NCBI RefSeq assembly: GCF_030848805.1
Contig: NC_092363.1
Span: 17,888,600 to 17,952,599 of the forward strand
From: Temnothorax longispinosus
Lineage: Eukaryota; Arthropoda; Insecta; Hymenoptera; Formicidae
Length of the DNA stretch: 64,000 nucleotides
Direction: 5' to 3'
Below are positions 1 through 13,000 of this stretch, piece by piece. Both the position numbers and the translations under genes were made by a program. The notes below the pieces were generated by a model. The model did no database searches and was not told the DNA's origin. It saw nothing but the letters and a program-made list of their open reading frames with translations. How positions within the stretch are numbered: the first letter of the stretch is position 1; each line of letters begins with the position of its first letter.

Positions 1-808
1 AAAAATAATTACGCTTGAGCGAATACGAATTGTAATCGGTCTTTAATAATGTGTTTAACATTCACGAGTTATTTTCGGGGGATGTAGTATCACGTTCATT
101 GTTCATATTATTGTTACTCTCTTCAGAGCGGGGTAAGAGTGTGTGAACAGCTAACACTTAATTGTTTATTATTTAAAAATTAGCATCTAAACGTAATTAT
201 TGACTTTTATTACTCACTAAATTATTTTAAATTTAACGGAGGGTACCCTGTATGCTTTATACAGATATATAATCTATAACATACGTATTATATATTATGT
301 TTTAAATATACATGTGATATAGTATGTTAGACAGATCACCTGCTGTCGTAACCATAAAAAAAGTTCCCTTCGAATTTTCTGCAAAAAACGCCACGCTAGA
401 ATTTATGCAATAATTTAATGCGCCTCCTGTATGTAACGAGTTTAATTAAAATTCGAGAATATACCAATAGAAATATGCATTGCATGTTGCCATTACTCCG
501 CAATTAGTGTTTTATACCTTCGAGATTAACACCAAGAAAGATGAAAATCACAAACTGTAGTGAACTCGGTATCACCACCGAGTAAACTTGTTCTCGAGAG
601 CGTCACGTTGAAAGCAGATGCTCGACGACGAAGATTACCGTTTGATCGATTCCGTTAGCCTTGTAGTATACGTGGTACGTTAAAATGTATATTATACCGG
701 TTTGTATTTAAGGTGCTTTTATAAAAATTGCAACCTAGTATAGTCTTAGTAGTCGTAATAGTCGTTGTCGTTGTCGTCGTCGTCGTCGTCATCATCATCG
801 TCATCATA
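1..808. other. Downstream flank of the TMUB-like gene, no gene seen
   Basis: AT-rich sequence beyond the stop codon of the minus-strand TMUB-like gene, so its proximal part should be that gene's 3' UTR. The only clear structure is a trinucleotide repeat near 745-807. I see no open frame with protein-like composition that is not a shadow of the neighbouring gene or of the repeat. Confidence 0.5.
745..807. repeat. GTC/ATC trinucleotide microsatellite
   Basis: A run of GTC units grading into ATC units on the plus strand. It lies just downstream of the stop codon of the minus-strand TMUB-like gene, so it should be transcribed in that 3' UTR. The plus-strand open frame through it, which gives poly-valine, is a by-product of the repeat. 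Confidence 0.85.
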
Positions 809-2092
809 TTATTCAACGTTCCGAATGTTATCCTGATCGGGAAAGAAGTTACTAAACAGAGAGACGGTGAAGATCGCGGTCAACGCGTAGAGCGCGAGCG
901 TGGTCGTCGCGGTGAAGAGTTGAGCATAGTGATATCGCGAGTACCACGCCATACCTAGGAGGATCGTTAGAAGGCTTACTAGAAGCCGGCTCAAGTCCCA
1001 CTCGTTGTGTATCGAATGCGTTATTCCCGCGCCGGTGGGCAGATCCGAGAACGACTGGGAATTGAAATAAATGGACGAGTTGTCCAGCGTGGACGACGGT
1101 ACGGTGGCCGGTCGCGGCGTATGCACCCAACAGTGTACCACGCAATCGTTGAACAAGCCGCACTGCTCGAGGGTCTGAGTGTCGGGCTGCAATACCCGGC
1201 CATTGAACACTAATCGCACTGCCTTACGTGCTTCCAATTCTATTTGAAAGTGCCTCCTACGAGAAACGTAAAGATAAGTCATGATAATGAGATAAGATAA
1301 CGAACATGAAATGAGAAATATTAAAAGATCAAATTTTTTTTTAGCGTAACAAAAATGTGCTCTATTGTCATATACGCTAAACCAGGGGATTACCTTTTAA
1401 AATCACCTAACATTTCTTTAAGACTTCCCGAGACTACTTTCTGGTCGTCGTTTATGAACTTCAATTTTATGGTGATTTCGTTGTTCACCGGTGAATTGCT
1501 GTCGTTTATTGACTCTTCCGGCGCATTTTCCGACGTACTACTAGCAGTTTGGTCTAACGTGTTGGGATCATCTGCCTTAGCAGTTCTTTGTAGCAGGGAT
1601 CGATCAGCATTGCCGAACGAATCCATGGCTTCGATAAGTACTTCCTCCGTCGTCGTAGATTCCGGTGATCTCGGGACTTCTTGAAGCGATTCGCTCGTAT
1701 CTAGTGTCATTAATTAAATCATCGATCAAAAGGATTTATTATGCAACACTTACGCAAAGGAGAGAGAAACGAAAAGAATATTTACCCACGGCAGCTGCAT
1801 TCGGACAGCTGGACTGTGTACTATCGCTATTGTTTGATGATGTCTCCAGAGTTTCTTCTTCCGCCGTTTCTGAACTTTGCGGCCGACCAGCGTCTTGGAC
1901 ACTGAGATTATTCGTGTTCGCACGAGCTCTTCGTCTACGCGCTGGCGCCCGGTCGCGCAGTATAAGCACCGTACGTATCAGTGGTTGTTCCGCTATACTT
2001 GTCGAGCACCAAGCAAGCCATCCCACAAACAGTACGGACATGACGATGAAGAAATCTGTGACTTCATCGCCCACTCCCTCGATCAACGACAT
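809..2092 (-). CDS. Transmembrane and ubiquitin-like domain protein (TMUB1/TMUB2 family)
   Basis: Three exons join cleanly: 2092-1786, 1700-1394 and 1256-809, giving about 353 residues. An N-terminal hydrophobic segment (about residues 13-30, DFFIVMSVLFVGWLAWC) is followed by an acidic, serine-rich low-complexity linker. A ubiquitin-like fold follows, starting near ITIKLKF and continuing across the second intron to LVFNGRVL and CVVHCWVH. Two closely spaced hydrophobic segments lie at the C-terminus (LLVSLLTILLGMAW and TTTLALYALTAIFTVSLF). This TM-UBL-TM-TM order is that of vertebrate TMUB1/2, membrane proteins linked to ER-associated degradation (TMUB1 also to receptor trafficking). Introns are short, 85 and 137 bases. 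The gene lies downstream of AFG2A on the same strand. Which of the two vertebrate paralogues it matches cannot be told here; insects probably have one. Confidence 0.85.
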
Positions 2093-4212
2093 CTTATTTC
2101 CAATCGGATCTGTTACAATAACAATATGTGAATATTAGTAAAATTGTCTATGTGTTATTGTTCTAGTTAATATTGCATATTTCTGAAACTTGGTTCTTGA
2201 AACCAAACACTGACCAATATCAAGACTGTTTATAAATAAACAATTGCTTTTAACAATTGTTCATTTATTCTCTGTCGTTTATAATCTTGTGATAATAGAT
2301 CTGTTCATGTTGCTTGCACTTTTTGCATTTAGAATCTTCGCTTTCTCTTTCTCCAACACTCAATGTATAATTCTCGTTTCAAGCGCATGAATTCTTGGGA
2401 ATTTCAAACAACACGAACAAATCTATTTTGTTACGCATTTAACTTCGTTGGCACGAACAATTTTCTTCCAAGATACAAACTTATTTGCCAAAGTCACGTG
2501 TAAGAAAATTATCTTTTACATCATTACGATTTACGACATGTCAGAGAGATCGACCAAGCTTTAATAAATCTGTGTCCAGGCATTATTTCATATAGGATTA
2601 CAATATTATTTATAAAATTGTCCCCATTACAATCAATTGTTATTAATTTTCCGACACTTTGGACCAAATGTAGTACCAAAATTAGACGCTGGTTCAACAC
2701 GAAGCGTAACAATTATACGTCTCACGATGATGTCACGCGACGTTTGCCAATTATCTGGGGCAATTAACAGTCGGGAAGGCAGAAACGAAACAAATGTTAG
2801 CGTACACGGGACAGAAAGCAGCAGTGAAATCTGTCCTTCGCGAGGTTATCTCTCGTCCGAGGGCGAATCTGTCAACACGGGACTGCGAGGTGGACGCTGC
2901 TCTCCTTCGTCGGGGCCGAGGGGCGACGTCTCATGGCACACGTCGACGATCCTGAGAATTTCTGAGGAACGTCGTCACTCGGGATCCGCGTCCGTTTCAC
3001 CTTCCTGCTTTTACCGACACCGACGAGTGAGCAGCCTCCTCGTCACGCACATAGCTCTCCCAGTTCCGTCAACGTGTTGTAACGCGGGACGCGATAACGG
3101 CCTGTAAACAGCGGGACGCTTACAATACGATCGACAAACAACTAAAGGTAGAGAGAATAAGGAAAAGGGCGCGCGAGAGGGAAAGAGAGACGCAAATAGT
3201 GGTTTATAGCTGTTTATAGTGAAACCCGCGACGTGTACATCAGTGTACATACATACTACATACATACGCACCTGAGCTAATTAATAATTAACGCGATCGT
3301 CTCTCTCGTTCTTTCTCCCGTGCACTCGCGCGGAGCAACTTCGATACTTCGATTGTTGTCGCAGTCCCACGTTTCGGGCGAACGTCGCGATCTAGAAAGA
3401 AAACGGGCTGTCGATTAATCGCGTGATTCGCGTGGCGGGAGAATTGGAACAGCCGCCCTTGACCTTTATCTCGCCGTTTATTTGTTTGCGGATAAACTTA
3501 TCATTACTATTATTACCAGTTTTAAAAAAAGAAATCAAATTTGACGATTATAAGGAATGTTTAATGAATAATGTATATATGCATAAACAAAAAGTAATTT
3601 GAATTATATCTTAATGATCTTGGTGGATTTTGCACAAGATCTTGTTGATTTTTGAGCCTGTTTGCTATAAAATTGCGAGTTTTTTAAAATAAAATCTAAT
3701 AGTTTTTCAATCTCCCAATTCGATGTGGCATTATGTACTCTACTCGTGATTTAATTCGATTGCGATGAGTTGCGTCGTCTTCCCACGTCATCAGAAGAAT
3801 AAATTACACGATGTTTTGAATATGCATTCGAGATACGCGCGCAAGATGCATGTGTATGCGTGCATACATCATATTAATCTTCAGCAAACGAATAAACGCG
3901 TTGGATTTGAAGGGGATAATAAGACTTGCTTCTCGAGATTATGCATGCACGTAAGGTGATCAAAGTAGATTGATAGTGTATGCAAACAATATTCTGTTCA
4001 ATCCCTGCAGTCCGTCCTTATCGAATACAACGTAATTATTAAGTTTCAATCAATCAATTAGCTGATGAAATCTACAAGTCTGTATCGGACTCGTTCCTCC
4101 TATTTTTTCCTTCCCTAAAAAACAGAAAATCGTGAAAAACGTGAAATCTAAAAGGTCTCTCGACGCCTTTTCTCGCAGTAAAAATAAATTCGTACATATC
4201 CTCATATAATTC
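2093..4212. other. Intergenic region between AFG2A and the TMUB-like gene
   Basis: Separates two minus-strand genes. The part from about 2,680 to 3,450 is richer in GC and CpG than its surroundings and is the likely promoter and 5' UTR region of the TMUB-like gene; the part just below 4,213 should be the 3' UTR of AFG2A. The plus-strand frame across 2,637-3,107 has no recognisable protein features and I treat it as chance. Confidence 0.4.
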
Positions 4213-7200
4213 TCATAACGCTTTATTTTTAAAGTCCTCGTAAATCTTTATCAGGGAAATGGGCGTTCTAGGAGTGATGGTTCTTAATGCGGCGTTGAAA
4301 TGTTCTTTGGTAACAACAATAGCTTTAAGATCCTCCTGCAATGCCTTCATGCCGGCCTCGTGGCACATCGCTTGAATTTCTGCGCCGGTGTAACCTCCCG
4401 TCTGGCTGACCAAATCCGCGATGTTTACTTCTTCTGCGATCGGCATATTTCGTAATTTTATATTGAATATTTCTCGTCTGGTTTCCTCATCCGGCAGCCC
4501 CACGTATATGATATGATCTAGTCGTCCAGGCCGAAGGAGCGCCTGAAATAATTATTGCAATTCATTATATTAATTCAGGATATTAATGAAGAAGATATAA
4601 TTTAGAAATTATAAAACATTCACATTTTTTGCTGTTACATGAAATAATGATTGAATCATTCAATTATTTCGTCAATTATAATAATCTGTAGATTAAAAAA
4701 GTAATTTAAAAGGATAATAAATAATATTCAATAATTAGAAATAATTAGAACTGTTAAAACATTCAGAGGATTAAGTTATTTTAATCTATTTAAAAAGTTT
4801 TACGATTGTTTCATATCATTAAAGATAATTATATGATATGACATCACTGTTTTTTACTTTTTTATAACAATGTTAAATTTATTCTGCTTTTTTTTATACA
4901 GGTTAATTTAATACGCTATTCTCTAAAACGATTATTCAGATGTTTTTCAATGGTTGCTTTTAAATAATAAATATTTAAGTAGAAATGTCAAGATAGAGTT
5001 TTGTTGAAAATTTGTCTTTTCCATTGTAAACAAAATTGTAACCAAGACACTAGTTCTTCGAATTGATTCTATATTAATCAATCATATAAGGTGGGAGATA
5101 TTACGCTGTCAATCTTGTCCGGTCGATTAGTAGCCGCTACTAGCGTGACGTTGCCTAAAGCCGTAACGCCATCGAGTTCGGTCAGCAATTGGGCTAACAC
5201 TCGTTCCTGTACGTTGCTGCCACTACCACCGGAAGACGAACCTCTTTCACCACCAAGTGCATCTATCTCGTCGATAAATATGATGGACGGTGCGACCTGT
5301 CTCGCTTTTCGAAATACTTCTCTTACAGCCCTCTCGGACTCGCCTACCCATTTCGAAAATAGCTCCGGGCCCTGCAAACAATTGCGCGATGTAGCAGCGA
5401 TGAAAATAAGTAAGTGTTTCGAATGACCTACCTTAATATTCAGAAAGTTAAGTTTGCTCTCGGTAGCGAGAGCTTTCGCGATCATGGTCTTCGAGCATCC
5501 CGGCGGTCCGAACATTAAGACGCCTCTACAAGGCTCAATGCCTAATCTTACGAACACCTCGGGATGATTCAGCGGCCAGTCGACGGCTTGTTTTAATTTC
5601 TCCTTCAATTTCTTTTGTCCGCCGATGTCCGACCACCTCACATTTGGTACCTCTATCACAACTTCCTTCATAGCCGAAGGGTTCGTTGTAGTCAGAGCAT
5701 AACGAAAATCGGTCATCGTCACTTTCGGTTCATCGTCGGACGTAGCCTTGTCTTTCTGATGGTGTTTCACCGCGCTGATTATCGCTTTGGAGCACAAACC
5801 GTACAGGTCCGCGCCAACGAAGCCGTGAGTATCGGACGAGATGCTCTGTACGTCCTCGTGCGAAAGCGTATTGGGGATCTTCTTCAGTAACTTCGCCAGT
5901 ATATCCGCACGCATGTTTGGGGTCGGTACGTAAATCTCGAACTCCATGTCCAATCTGCCAGGTCTCCTCAGAGAACTGTCCACGAGATCCGACTTTGCGG
6001 TGGTAGCCACTACCAATACGTTGCTGCTGGTGCTTTGCAGATCGTCGAAAAGCGTTACTAATTGAGCGAGGACTCTCTTCTCGTGATCCGTGCTGGAGCT
6101 GCTTCTCCTGGGGCACAGGCTGTCCACATCCTCCAACAGTATTATACTGGGAGCGCTCGATATCGCTTCACTGAACACCTCTCTGAGCTTACCTTCCGTT
6201 TCACCGACAGACTTGCTATAAATGTCTGAACTGTGCACGGTGTACGTGTTAATGTTACATTCTGAGACTATAGTGTTGGCTATCATGGATTTGCCAACGC
6301 CAGAGGGTCCGTACAATAATATCCCTTTGACACTGAAGTGCTCGAAGCTCCTGTATCTGTCGATGTCTATTGCAACTACGTCTCGTATTTTGGATATAAG
6401 ATCGTCGTATCCACCTATATCTTCAACTTTATACCTCTTCTTCGGGACATTTTCTTTATTTTTATCCGCAGTATCCAGGATTGTCCATTTCGTCGTGTAC
6501 AACGCTTTGTAAAAGGCCACTTTTGTAGAAGGAGTTGTTAGATTTATATCCTCAAAAGCTTTTGACAGCTCGCTTACATCCACCGCTTCGCTTTGCTTCT
6601 TCTTGCTTTCCTCTCCTTTGATCTGAACAATTTTATATACCAACTTCTTTCCGTAATATGGCACGCTTATCCTGTTGCCCACAGCAAATATTTTGTGCTC
6701 GTTAAAATATTTCAGGATATTGTCCAATTCCACGCTTGCGTCAGACACCGAGCGCTTTCCCTGTTGAGTAATTACAATTTCCTTAGCGATATGAACGTCG
6801 GATGTCAAGGAACATATTTTGACCAATCCTGATAGATTATTCAGCTCAATGGCTGAAAATAATAAAACAGAAACGCAACTGTCTTTAAATTCTTCCGAGA
6901 GAGTTAAACTAAAAACAAGAAGTCGATAAATTGGCTCACCGTGCCTCGTTAAAGAAACACTTGTTAAACTTTTGTCGTTAGTCGGCCAGGCCGTTTTGAC
7001 TACCACCTCGTCCTTCGTCGCCACTACGGTTGGCGATCCAATCGCGATCTCGCACAGTTGCAAAGTGAACTGCGACACAAACACCATGTCATTAGCGTCC
7101 CTCTCGGAAATGCGTTTGGGTAATTCTGCGAGATGCACAATACCATCAAGTTGAAGACAGATGCGGGGGAAAATTGTGTTAAATTGATTACGAGGGTAAA

Positions 7201-7395
7201 TTGTTGCATACCTTGTGTTTGGAAGACTTCTGTCGTGCTGTATAAAACTCTGTTGTGGATGAAAGGATGGTCCCAATTTTCTGTGGAAGGCGGGCACTTC
7301 TCCTCGTGTAGAGAAACATCCTTTTGCGCCAGAGCGCATTGACACCTGTCGCACTGTTGCCATAACGGCAAACTCTTTCTTGATTTAGCAGACAT
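4213..7395 (-). CDS. AFG2A: AFG2A/SPATA5-type double AAA+ ATPase
   Basis: Five exons join in frame: 7395-7212, 7125-6940, 6852-5432, 5371-5105 and 4542-4213, giving about 795 residues. Two AAA modules are visible. D1 has Walker A GPSGVGKS (about 305-312) and Walker B-like IILLED (about 360-365). D2 has Walker A GPPGCSKT (about 572-579) and Walker B IIFIDE (about 627-632), with a LRPGR motif in the last exon. The GPPGCSKT signature and D2 sequence fit SPATA5/AFG2A, the ATPase that releases shuttling factors such as the RSL24D1/Rlp24 homologue from late pre-60S ribosomes. The N-terminus carries a CxxC-x10-HxxxC motif that could bind zinc. The start is the ATG directly after an acceptor at 7396-7397, so a 5' UTR intron is likely. 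The 87-base intron at 6853-6939 is in frame and stop-free, so a naive reading frame runs through it. Confidence 0.9.
4543..5104 (-). other. AFG2A last intron
   Basis: A 562-base AT-rich intron bounded by a donor after the codons for KIDS and an acceptor before those for ALLRPGR. The join restores a standard AAA second-region-of-homology sequence. No other feature seen. Confidence 0.8.
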
Positions 7396-10078
7396 TCTGC
7401 AAAAATATATATAAGAGTATTAAACAAAGACATAATACTTTAAATAAAAAAACATGAGAACAATAATTCATGGAGATATTTGAATCACAGTACAATTATA
7501 AATTGTATAAAATGTGTTATTGAACTTGGAATGTTATTGAACAATTGTTAAAACAACATATTTATAATACAGAAATGGACAACAATATAGAAGCAACGTT
7601 CAATTTAATTCTGCAATTATATCAACGTAAAACTTACAGTGTAAATTCTGGATTCTTACCTGTTTAATATAAAAACAAAGGCCAATATTTTCAAATTAGA
7701 TTCCTGGCTGGTACATGCACGTTAATTACAAGCTTTTATTTTTTTATGTTTGAGATACGCGTAAACTTATCACCGCGTCTCCAACCGGTTATTCCAGTTG
7801 CAAGCTTTTAATGAATGATTTTAGGTTAGAATCAAGCTAACCTCACGTGTAGAGATAACGCTCGGCTAATCGAGATTTTTGCAGATCGACTGGACTATGG
7901 ATCGATTATTTCCAATGATCGATTATCCACAACTTGAATTTAAATCAAGATTGTTTACATTGTCAGAGAGAAACCTGACATTGTTAATAAAATGACGTAG
8001 ATTATTTTGGATGCCTGCCGATTCTTTATTAGCAATTATTTTAATGGCTCTTAATTAAAAAAAAATGTACCATACATTGTAATTATGGAGTAATTAACAT
8101 TTTGCCGACAAGTTTAAGTAGAAAAATACATTAGTCTTTTTTTTACAAATAATAAGTGAGCCAACGGAGTATAGTTGTATCCTTTTGAATAAATTAATGA
8201 ATTTCTTATTTTGAAAATTAGACAATTTATAGCCCCGATAAAGAAAAATGACGACGTATTTTTTATTTATTAATTTATTCTTTTAACTGTGTCTATGTTC
8301 GCATATTTCCCTTAGCAAGTTCGTGATAGATACATTTCTCGTTTTCTCTCCATTTCGCCCTCCGTACGCCACTGGACCCCCGTCTTTCCCCCGTGGGTTG
8401 CGGCGAGCGGCGAGCGAGATTGAGATTCGCGCGCGCGCGTGGTAATTTATAGGTAATGATAATGACCTCTCGCGCGGACCTCTCAACGATCCTGACGGTA
8501 GCGTGGATGCTAACGAGTGCGGAGGGCGAGATTGCGGGAGGGAGAGGAGGCGAGAGATCTCCCGGTGTAGTCAGATGCGATGATGCTGCAACCGGACGAA
8601 TGAATCCCCCTCCGCCCCTCGCGCCGTAGCAGGGGGGAATGGATATAGTCTCTTTCCCTTTTGTCCCTTTTTCTTCATTCCTCCTCCACGTCCACCCCGG
8701 TTTCCAGCAACGAAAATATATCGTTAGAGGAACGAAAGAGTCACGGAACGTTCTATACTAGAAATATGAGATCATGTTATCTTTTATGAAATGGTATCGC
8801 GTGTATTGATTAGATATCTGTCCCAGATTGAGATAGACATCTAATCGAGAGGAAAGATCCTCTTACGTTCATTTCTGTCAATGCCAGATTAACTTTAATT
8901 TTGGTTTAACTAATCCTTAAAATTAAAAAAAGATAAAAAGTAAATTAAACCGGGATTCAACTTAATTTGCATTGATAGAAATGAACATTCTGATTCAAAT
9001 CATATTGAGCCAAGCCAAATTATATCGCGAAATCGAGGAATAATCACGCGCTTCTAATGCTTTCAGATTATCGTACTGATAAATCGATAATAGAAGGTAA
9101 ATAAATTTTGTAATAGCAATCGGCAAATGTCCTATTAATATCTAATTAATATCTTTTTCGGAACAGAAAGGCCCGAGGGCGAATTTGCTCTCAAAATAAA
9201 ATCAGTCTAGCTTCGCAATATGATAAGAGAATGCCTTAATAATAATTATGATACAAGTGGCAGTTCGACGATAACATTGACAGACTTCAGCCAAGCTTCT
9301 CAAGAATAAGGTATAAGGACTCTGATTAGCCCTTTAATCAGAGTGGATCGCGACGTTCGAATGCGAAATCCTCAGTACGGCAAGGCTAAACTGCTCGGCA
9401 AATATCTCTCTCGGAAGGGAGTAAAAACAAGATCTCCCCGAGTTGGCCGCGATAGCTGCTAAATATACATATAGAGCGACGAAGAAAAATGGAAGGTCCT
9501 GATTCGACAAATATTGACCACGAGTTCGCTGCCCCGCGAGGTCCACCCCGCAGACTTCCCCGCGTCCGGTTCCTCCCTACGTAGGGGGTGGAAACGAAAA
9601 AGTACTCGGAACGTGGCCAATCGCGAAACGTGCGTTCTTGCGAGCGTGAAATCGAGCAGCCGTCCGTCGACGATGACCGGTCGGCGAGGAGGACTGTGAC
9701 GGACGGTCTGTCACGAGGCGGGTCCCGTTCGCCAAACGAGATTAATAGAGATCCGCCGCTGTCAGCCGAACATCTCCCAGCCGGCAGACGGCCAGTCTTC
9801 CCGCAGATCGCAAGCCGCGTGGGTAGCAGACCCGATACACGATCGATCTTCCTTCGATATCGATCCCCGACCGGCCGCCGTCTTCGCCCTTCGCGTGTCC
9901 ACCCGGCGTCTTTTCTGAAAGAGAGCGACATCCGGATGTTGCGGAATCATCCTCCGGCGATCCGAGGATTCGCGACAAGATCGTGAAAGAGACGACCGGT
10001 CGGTCTCTCCTGCTTTCTGCCGGTGAACATTTCCGCGCGCTCGTCCGCTTTGTCATCCGCTCGGTAATCGGTATCGAT
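7396..10078. other. Divergent intergenic region between AFG2A and Pinhead
   Basis: The two flanking genes point away from each other. A CpG-rich stretch at about 8,280-8,720 and another at about 9,500-10,080 could hold the two promoters; the second directly precedes the Pinhead start and probably includes its 5' UTR. One MITE-like inverted repeat (8,867-8,986) lies here. Overlapping open frames at 9,386-9,986 on both strands come from the GC-rich composition and show no domain. Confidence 0.45.
8867..8986. mobile_element. MITE-like inverted-repeat element, copy 1 of a two-copy family
   Basis: The ends are inverted complements of about 45 bases, starting GTTCATTTCTGTCAATG and ending CATTGATAGAAATGAAC, with a short AT-rich centre. 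The core matches the element at 31,891-32,025: both contain a GGTTTAAC...GTTAAACC/ATTAAACC core and a CTATCAA/TTGATAG end. No coding capacity. The size and structure fit a non-autonomous DNA transposon or an older folded repeat. Confidence 0.65.
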
Positions 10079-13000
10079 ATGCACGTACGAAGCACGAGGG
10101 GACGGTGGACCGTCCTCGCCGGTTTCGCCATGGTTTGCGTGGCTAATTTGCGATTAGGTAACGCCGATCAAGCCACTCACCCTTCTTTCCTGCTCTGCTT
10201 TCTTCTCGTCCGCTTTTCGTCTGAACGCACAGAGAGATACGTATATCGGATTCTACATGTTGAAAAATATAGAATGTAAAGGACAACTTCTCTCTTCTGT
10301 ATTTTCGCTCTTTTTAGGATGAAATCTTTGACAAGTTTCCGAATGATCTCCAGCGATGATGAAAAACGTACAAGACAAAATTAGATTTATCTCTTTTCCC
10401 AAAACCACAGAATAAAAAACTCGGTTCGTCGGAAATATATTAAATCTTATTTTTGCTTCAAGAAGAGTCGTCTGCAAGACGTGATTTAATTTTAATTGTG
10501 ATATAAATTTGAAGTTTGAACGAAAAAGTTAAGATTTAGAATTTTTATTTTGTCCAACAATAAGTCATTAATACCGTGTCGTTTGAAGAGCGTATCTCGT
10601 CTAATTCCGATCACGAATTTCGAGTTCCTCGATTGCGTTCCACTCGTGATCGTCTGGCGATTTTTCTTCCTTAGCTTTCTGCGAGAAGGAATCGGAAAAC
10701 GAAGGAAAGGTGCACTCGGAGGAATTACGGCAGTACACGTGTTGTGCCCGATATGAGAAGATGATCGATGTCGGATATGGTGAGCATCTAAAACATCGAT
10801 TATTCTTTAACTATTCCTGCCTTTAATCCTATTATTCAATGTATATATCAATCTAATGTATATATATAAAAAGAAAGAAAGAGAGAGAGAAAAGAAAATC
10901 TATGAAGAAAACTTGAGGAGACGCCTGTTAATGAGCGATTCATTAGAAGGGTACGATCTCCTTCGCGTGTACGGCACAGCAAATTGATACCGTACCCTGT
11001 GTTTAATCAATGAACGTCCCAACGGGGGGAAGGGAACGGAACATCCGGTTGTATGTCGCGAATAGGTTCGTCCAATTTGCACAATGCCGATTAAAGAGGC
11101 GAGACGTTCTGTAACGTCGCACAGCATGGTATTTCTTCGATTTAGGAGGAAATTTCGAAAAAAATATTATAATCTTTATTGCACAGAAATATTACGCATT
11201 TTTCTATGTTCTGAAATAATTTCGTTAAAATAGGTTTCTTATTTTCCATCATTCAACTAGATAGCCGCTGTGTGAAATTGATAATTCAAGAATTCCAAAA
11301 AGTTGTTTTCTATAAAAATATATAATTTTGCACAATTTTGTTCTACATAAATTAACAGAGTTGTAATTCTACAACTACAACAATATTCTAATGATAAATT
11401 AAACGGAGTTTAAATTAGAAAATTTATAAATTAATTCAAATTAATAAATTTCGAAGCATCTTCTCTATGACTCTGAAATCTCTATAACTTGCATAGCATT
11501 TAATCGGGACAAAGTGATGAGTAATACGATTAAATATTCGCACATGCAAGTGGATGAAATACTTTCGTCCTTCTGGCTTGGGGCCTCGGATTTCGCGTCG
11601 AGTTCTCCCGTCGATCTATTGGCTTCAATTGAATGGCGGTGACGTTTGACCGCTTATGAAGAAAGAGATCGTCTGCCAGCGTTTTAATCGAAATTAATAT
11701 TTCGATTAAAACACCGTACGCCTCCCTCGTCGATTGATCCGTCCCCCAATTCGCTCACTTCGGACGATAACCGACGACGCGTTATTCTCTCGAACCTCGG
11801 CTCATATTTTTATTTGTAACATAACGATAAATCGCGCAGAAACTTTCCCCCTCACGACATCGGCGACAAACACTCCCGCATTCTCAGTCCCACGCGTTCG
11901 CGCGCAAAAATAGCTGCAGAGTTGTACACAAATTGCGATTCGGTCATCCCCCCCTAGGCGCCACTTTTTCTTAGCCTTTGTTCTGGCGCCTCTCTCTCAT
12001 TCACTCTCCTTCTCTCTATTTCTTCATACGATGCAATTAAATAAATCTATGCGCAATTTCTCAAAAGTACCCGATCGGTGTCGTGGATATCGGTTATTTA
12101 CCATGTATGTTTTGCATGTTGTAATAGAAACACCGCGTGTAATATAAATCGCTCTTGTTCAGGGATATCCGGGGAAGTTATCCAGATCGACGCTGGGCAC
12201 TGCCGGAAATTGTGCCCGCGACTCGTGTCCGATGATCCCGGAGATCCAAGCCGGCCAGCGGTGCAGGTAAGTTCTCGTACGAAGCCCGTTCCTCACTTCA
12301 ATTATGCAGAAGACTGTAACATATTTTATGCTGTAATAATCAGATTCTGATCAACGATGCAATTTTCGCATTTAGGTTTGACGTTTAGTTTAGTTCGGCA
12401 CTACATTGATTAGTCCGGAGAACACTCAAACGGGGTTCAATGTTTGATCATCACTCGTCAAATCGTTGGGAATCACCCGACGTAATATAGATATCTCCAT
12501 ACACGTGGGCGCATTATTACCTAATCATCGCGTTCGATGCCAAACGTGAAATTCAAGAATCTAATTCGAGATTCTATAAAGAAAGATAAATCGCATAATA
12601 TACTGACTAGTTGAATAAACTTCTACTTTTCGTTAATTTTAACATCATCGATTATGTTTAATATAACGCGAATCCACTACCGATCAATCCATGCTACGTG
12701 AAGGACTTTGTCACATATGTTATTCAAAAAGTACGATTTGTTGCATGTTCGGCAAATTTTCGGTGCTTGCGAAAAAATACCAACGTACGTGTATTTCGTC
12801 GAAGATGATGTTTCGATGCAGGGGCATCATGTACATTTGAGAAATTGAACAAAGAGAATCAATTGTAAGCATAATGATGAGCAGATCGCTTGGAAAAGGA
12901 ATTATTGTAGAATGCTCTGTTGCTCGCTGAAATATTTCGACACGGCGATGTGAGTCTCCTCGGCGAGCTTCCTCATGCAACCGAGGGCTACGCGAAGGGT

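Noticed and set aside
728..958. Plus-strand frame with a poly-valine start
   Set aside because: It is a product of the GTC repeat and lies antisense to the last TMUB exon.
9386..10131. Overlapping long frames on both strands upstream of Pinhead
   Set aside because: GC-rich DNA with few stops; arginine/serine-rich translations without any domain, and the strands contradict each other.
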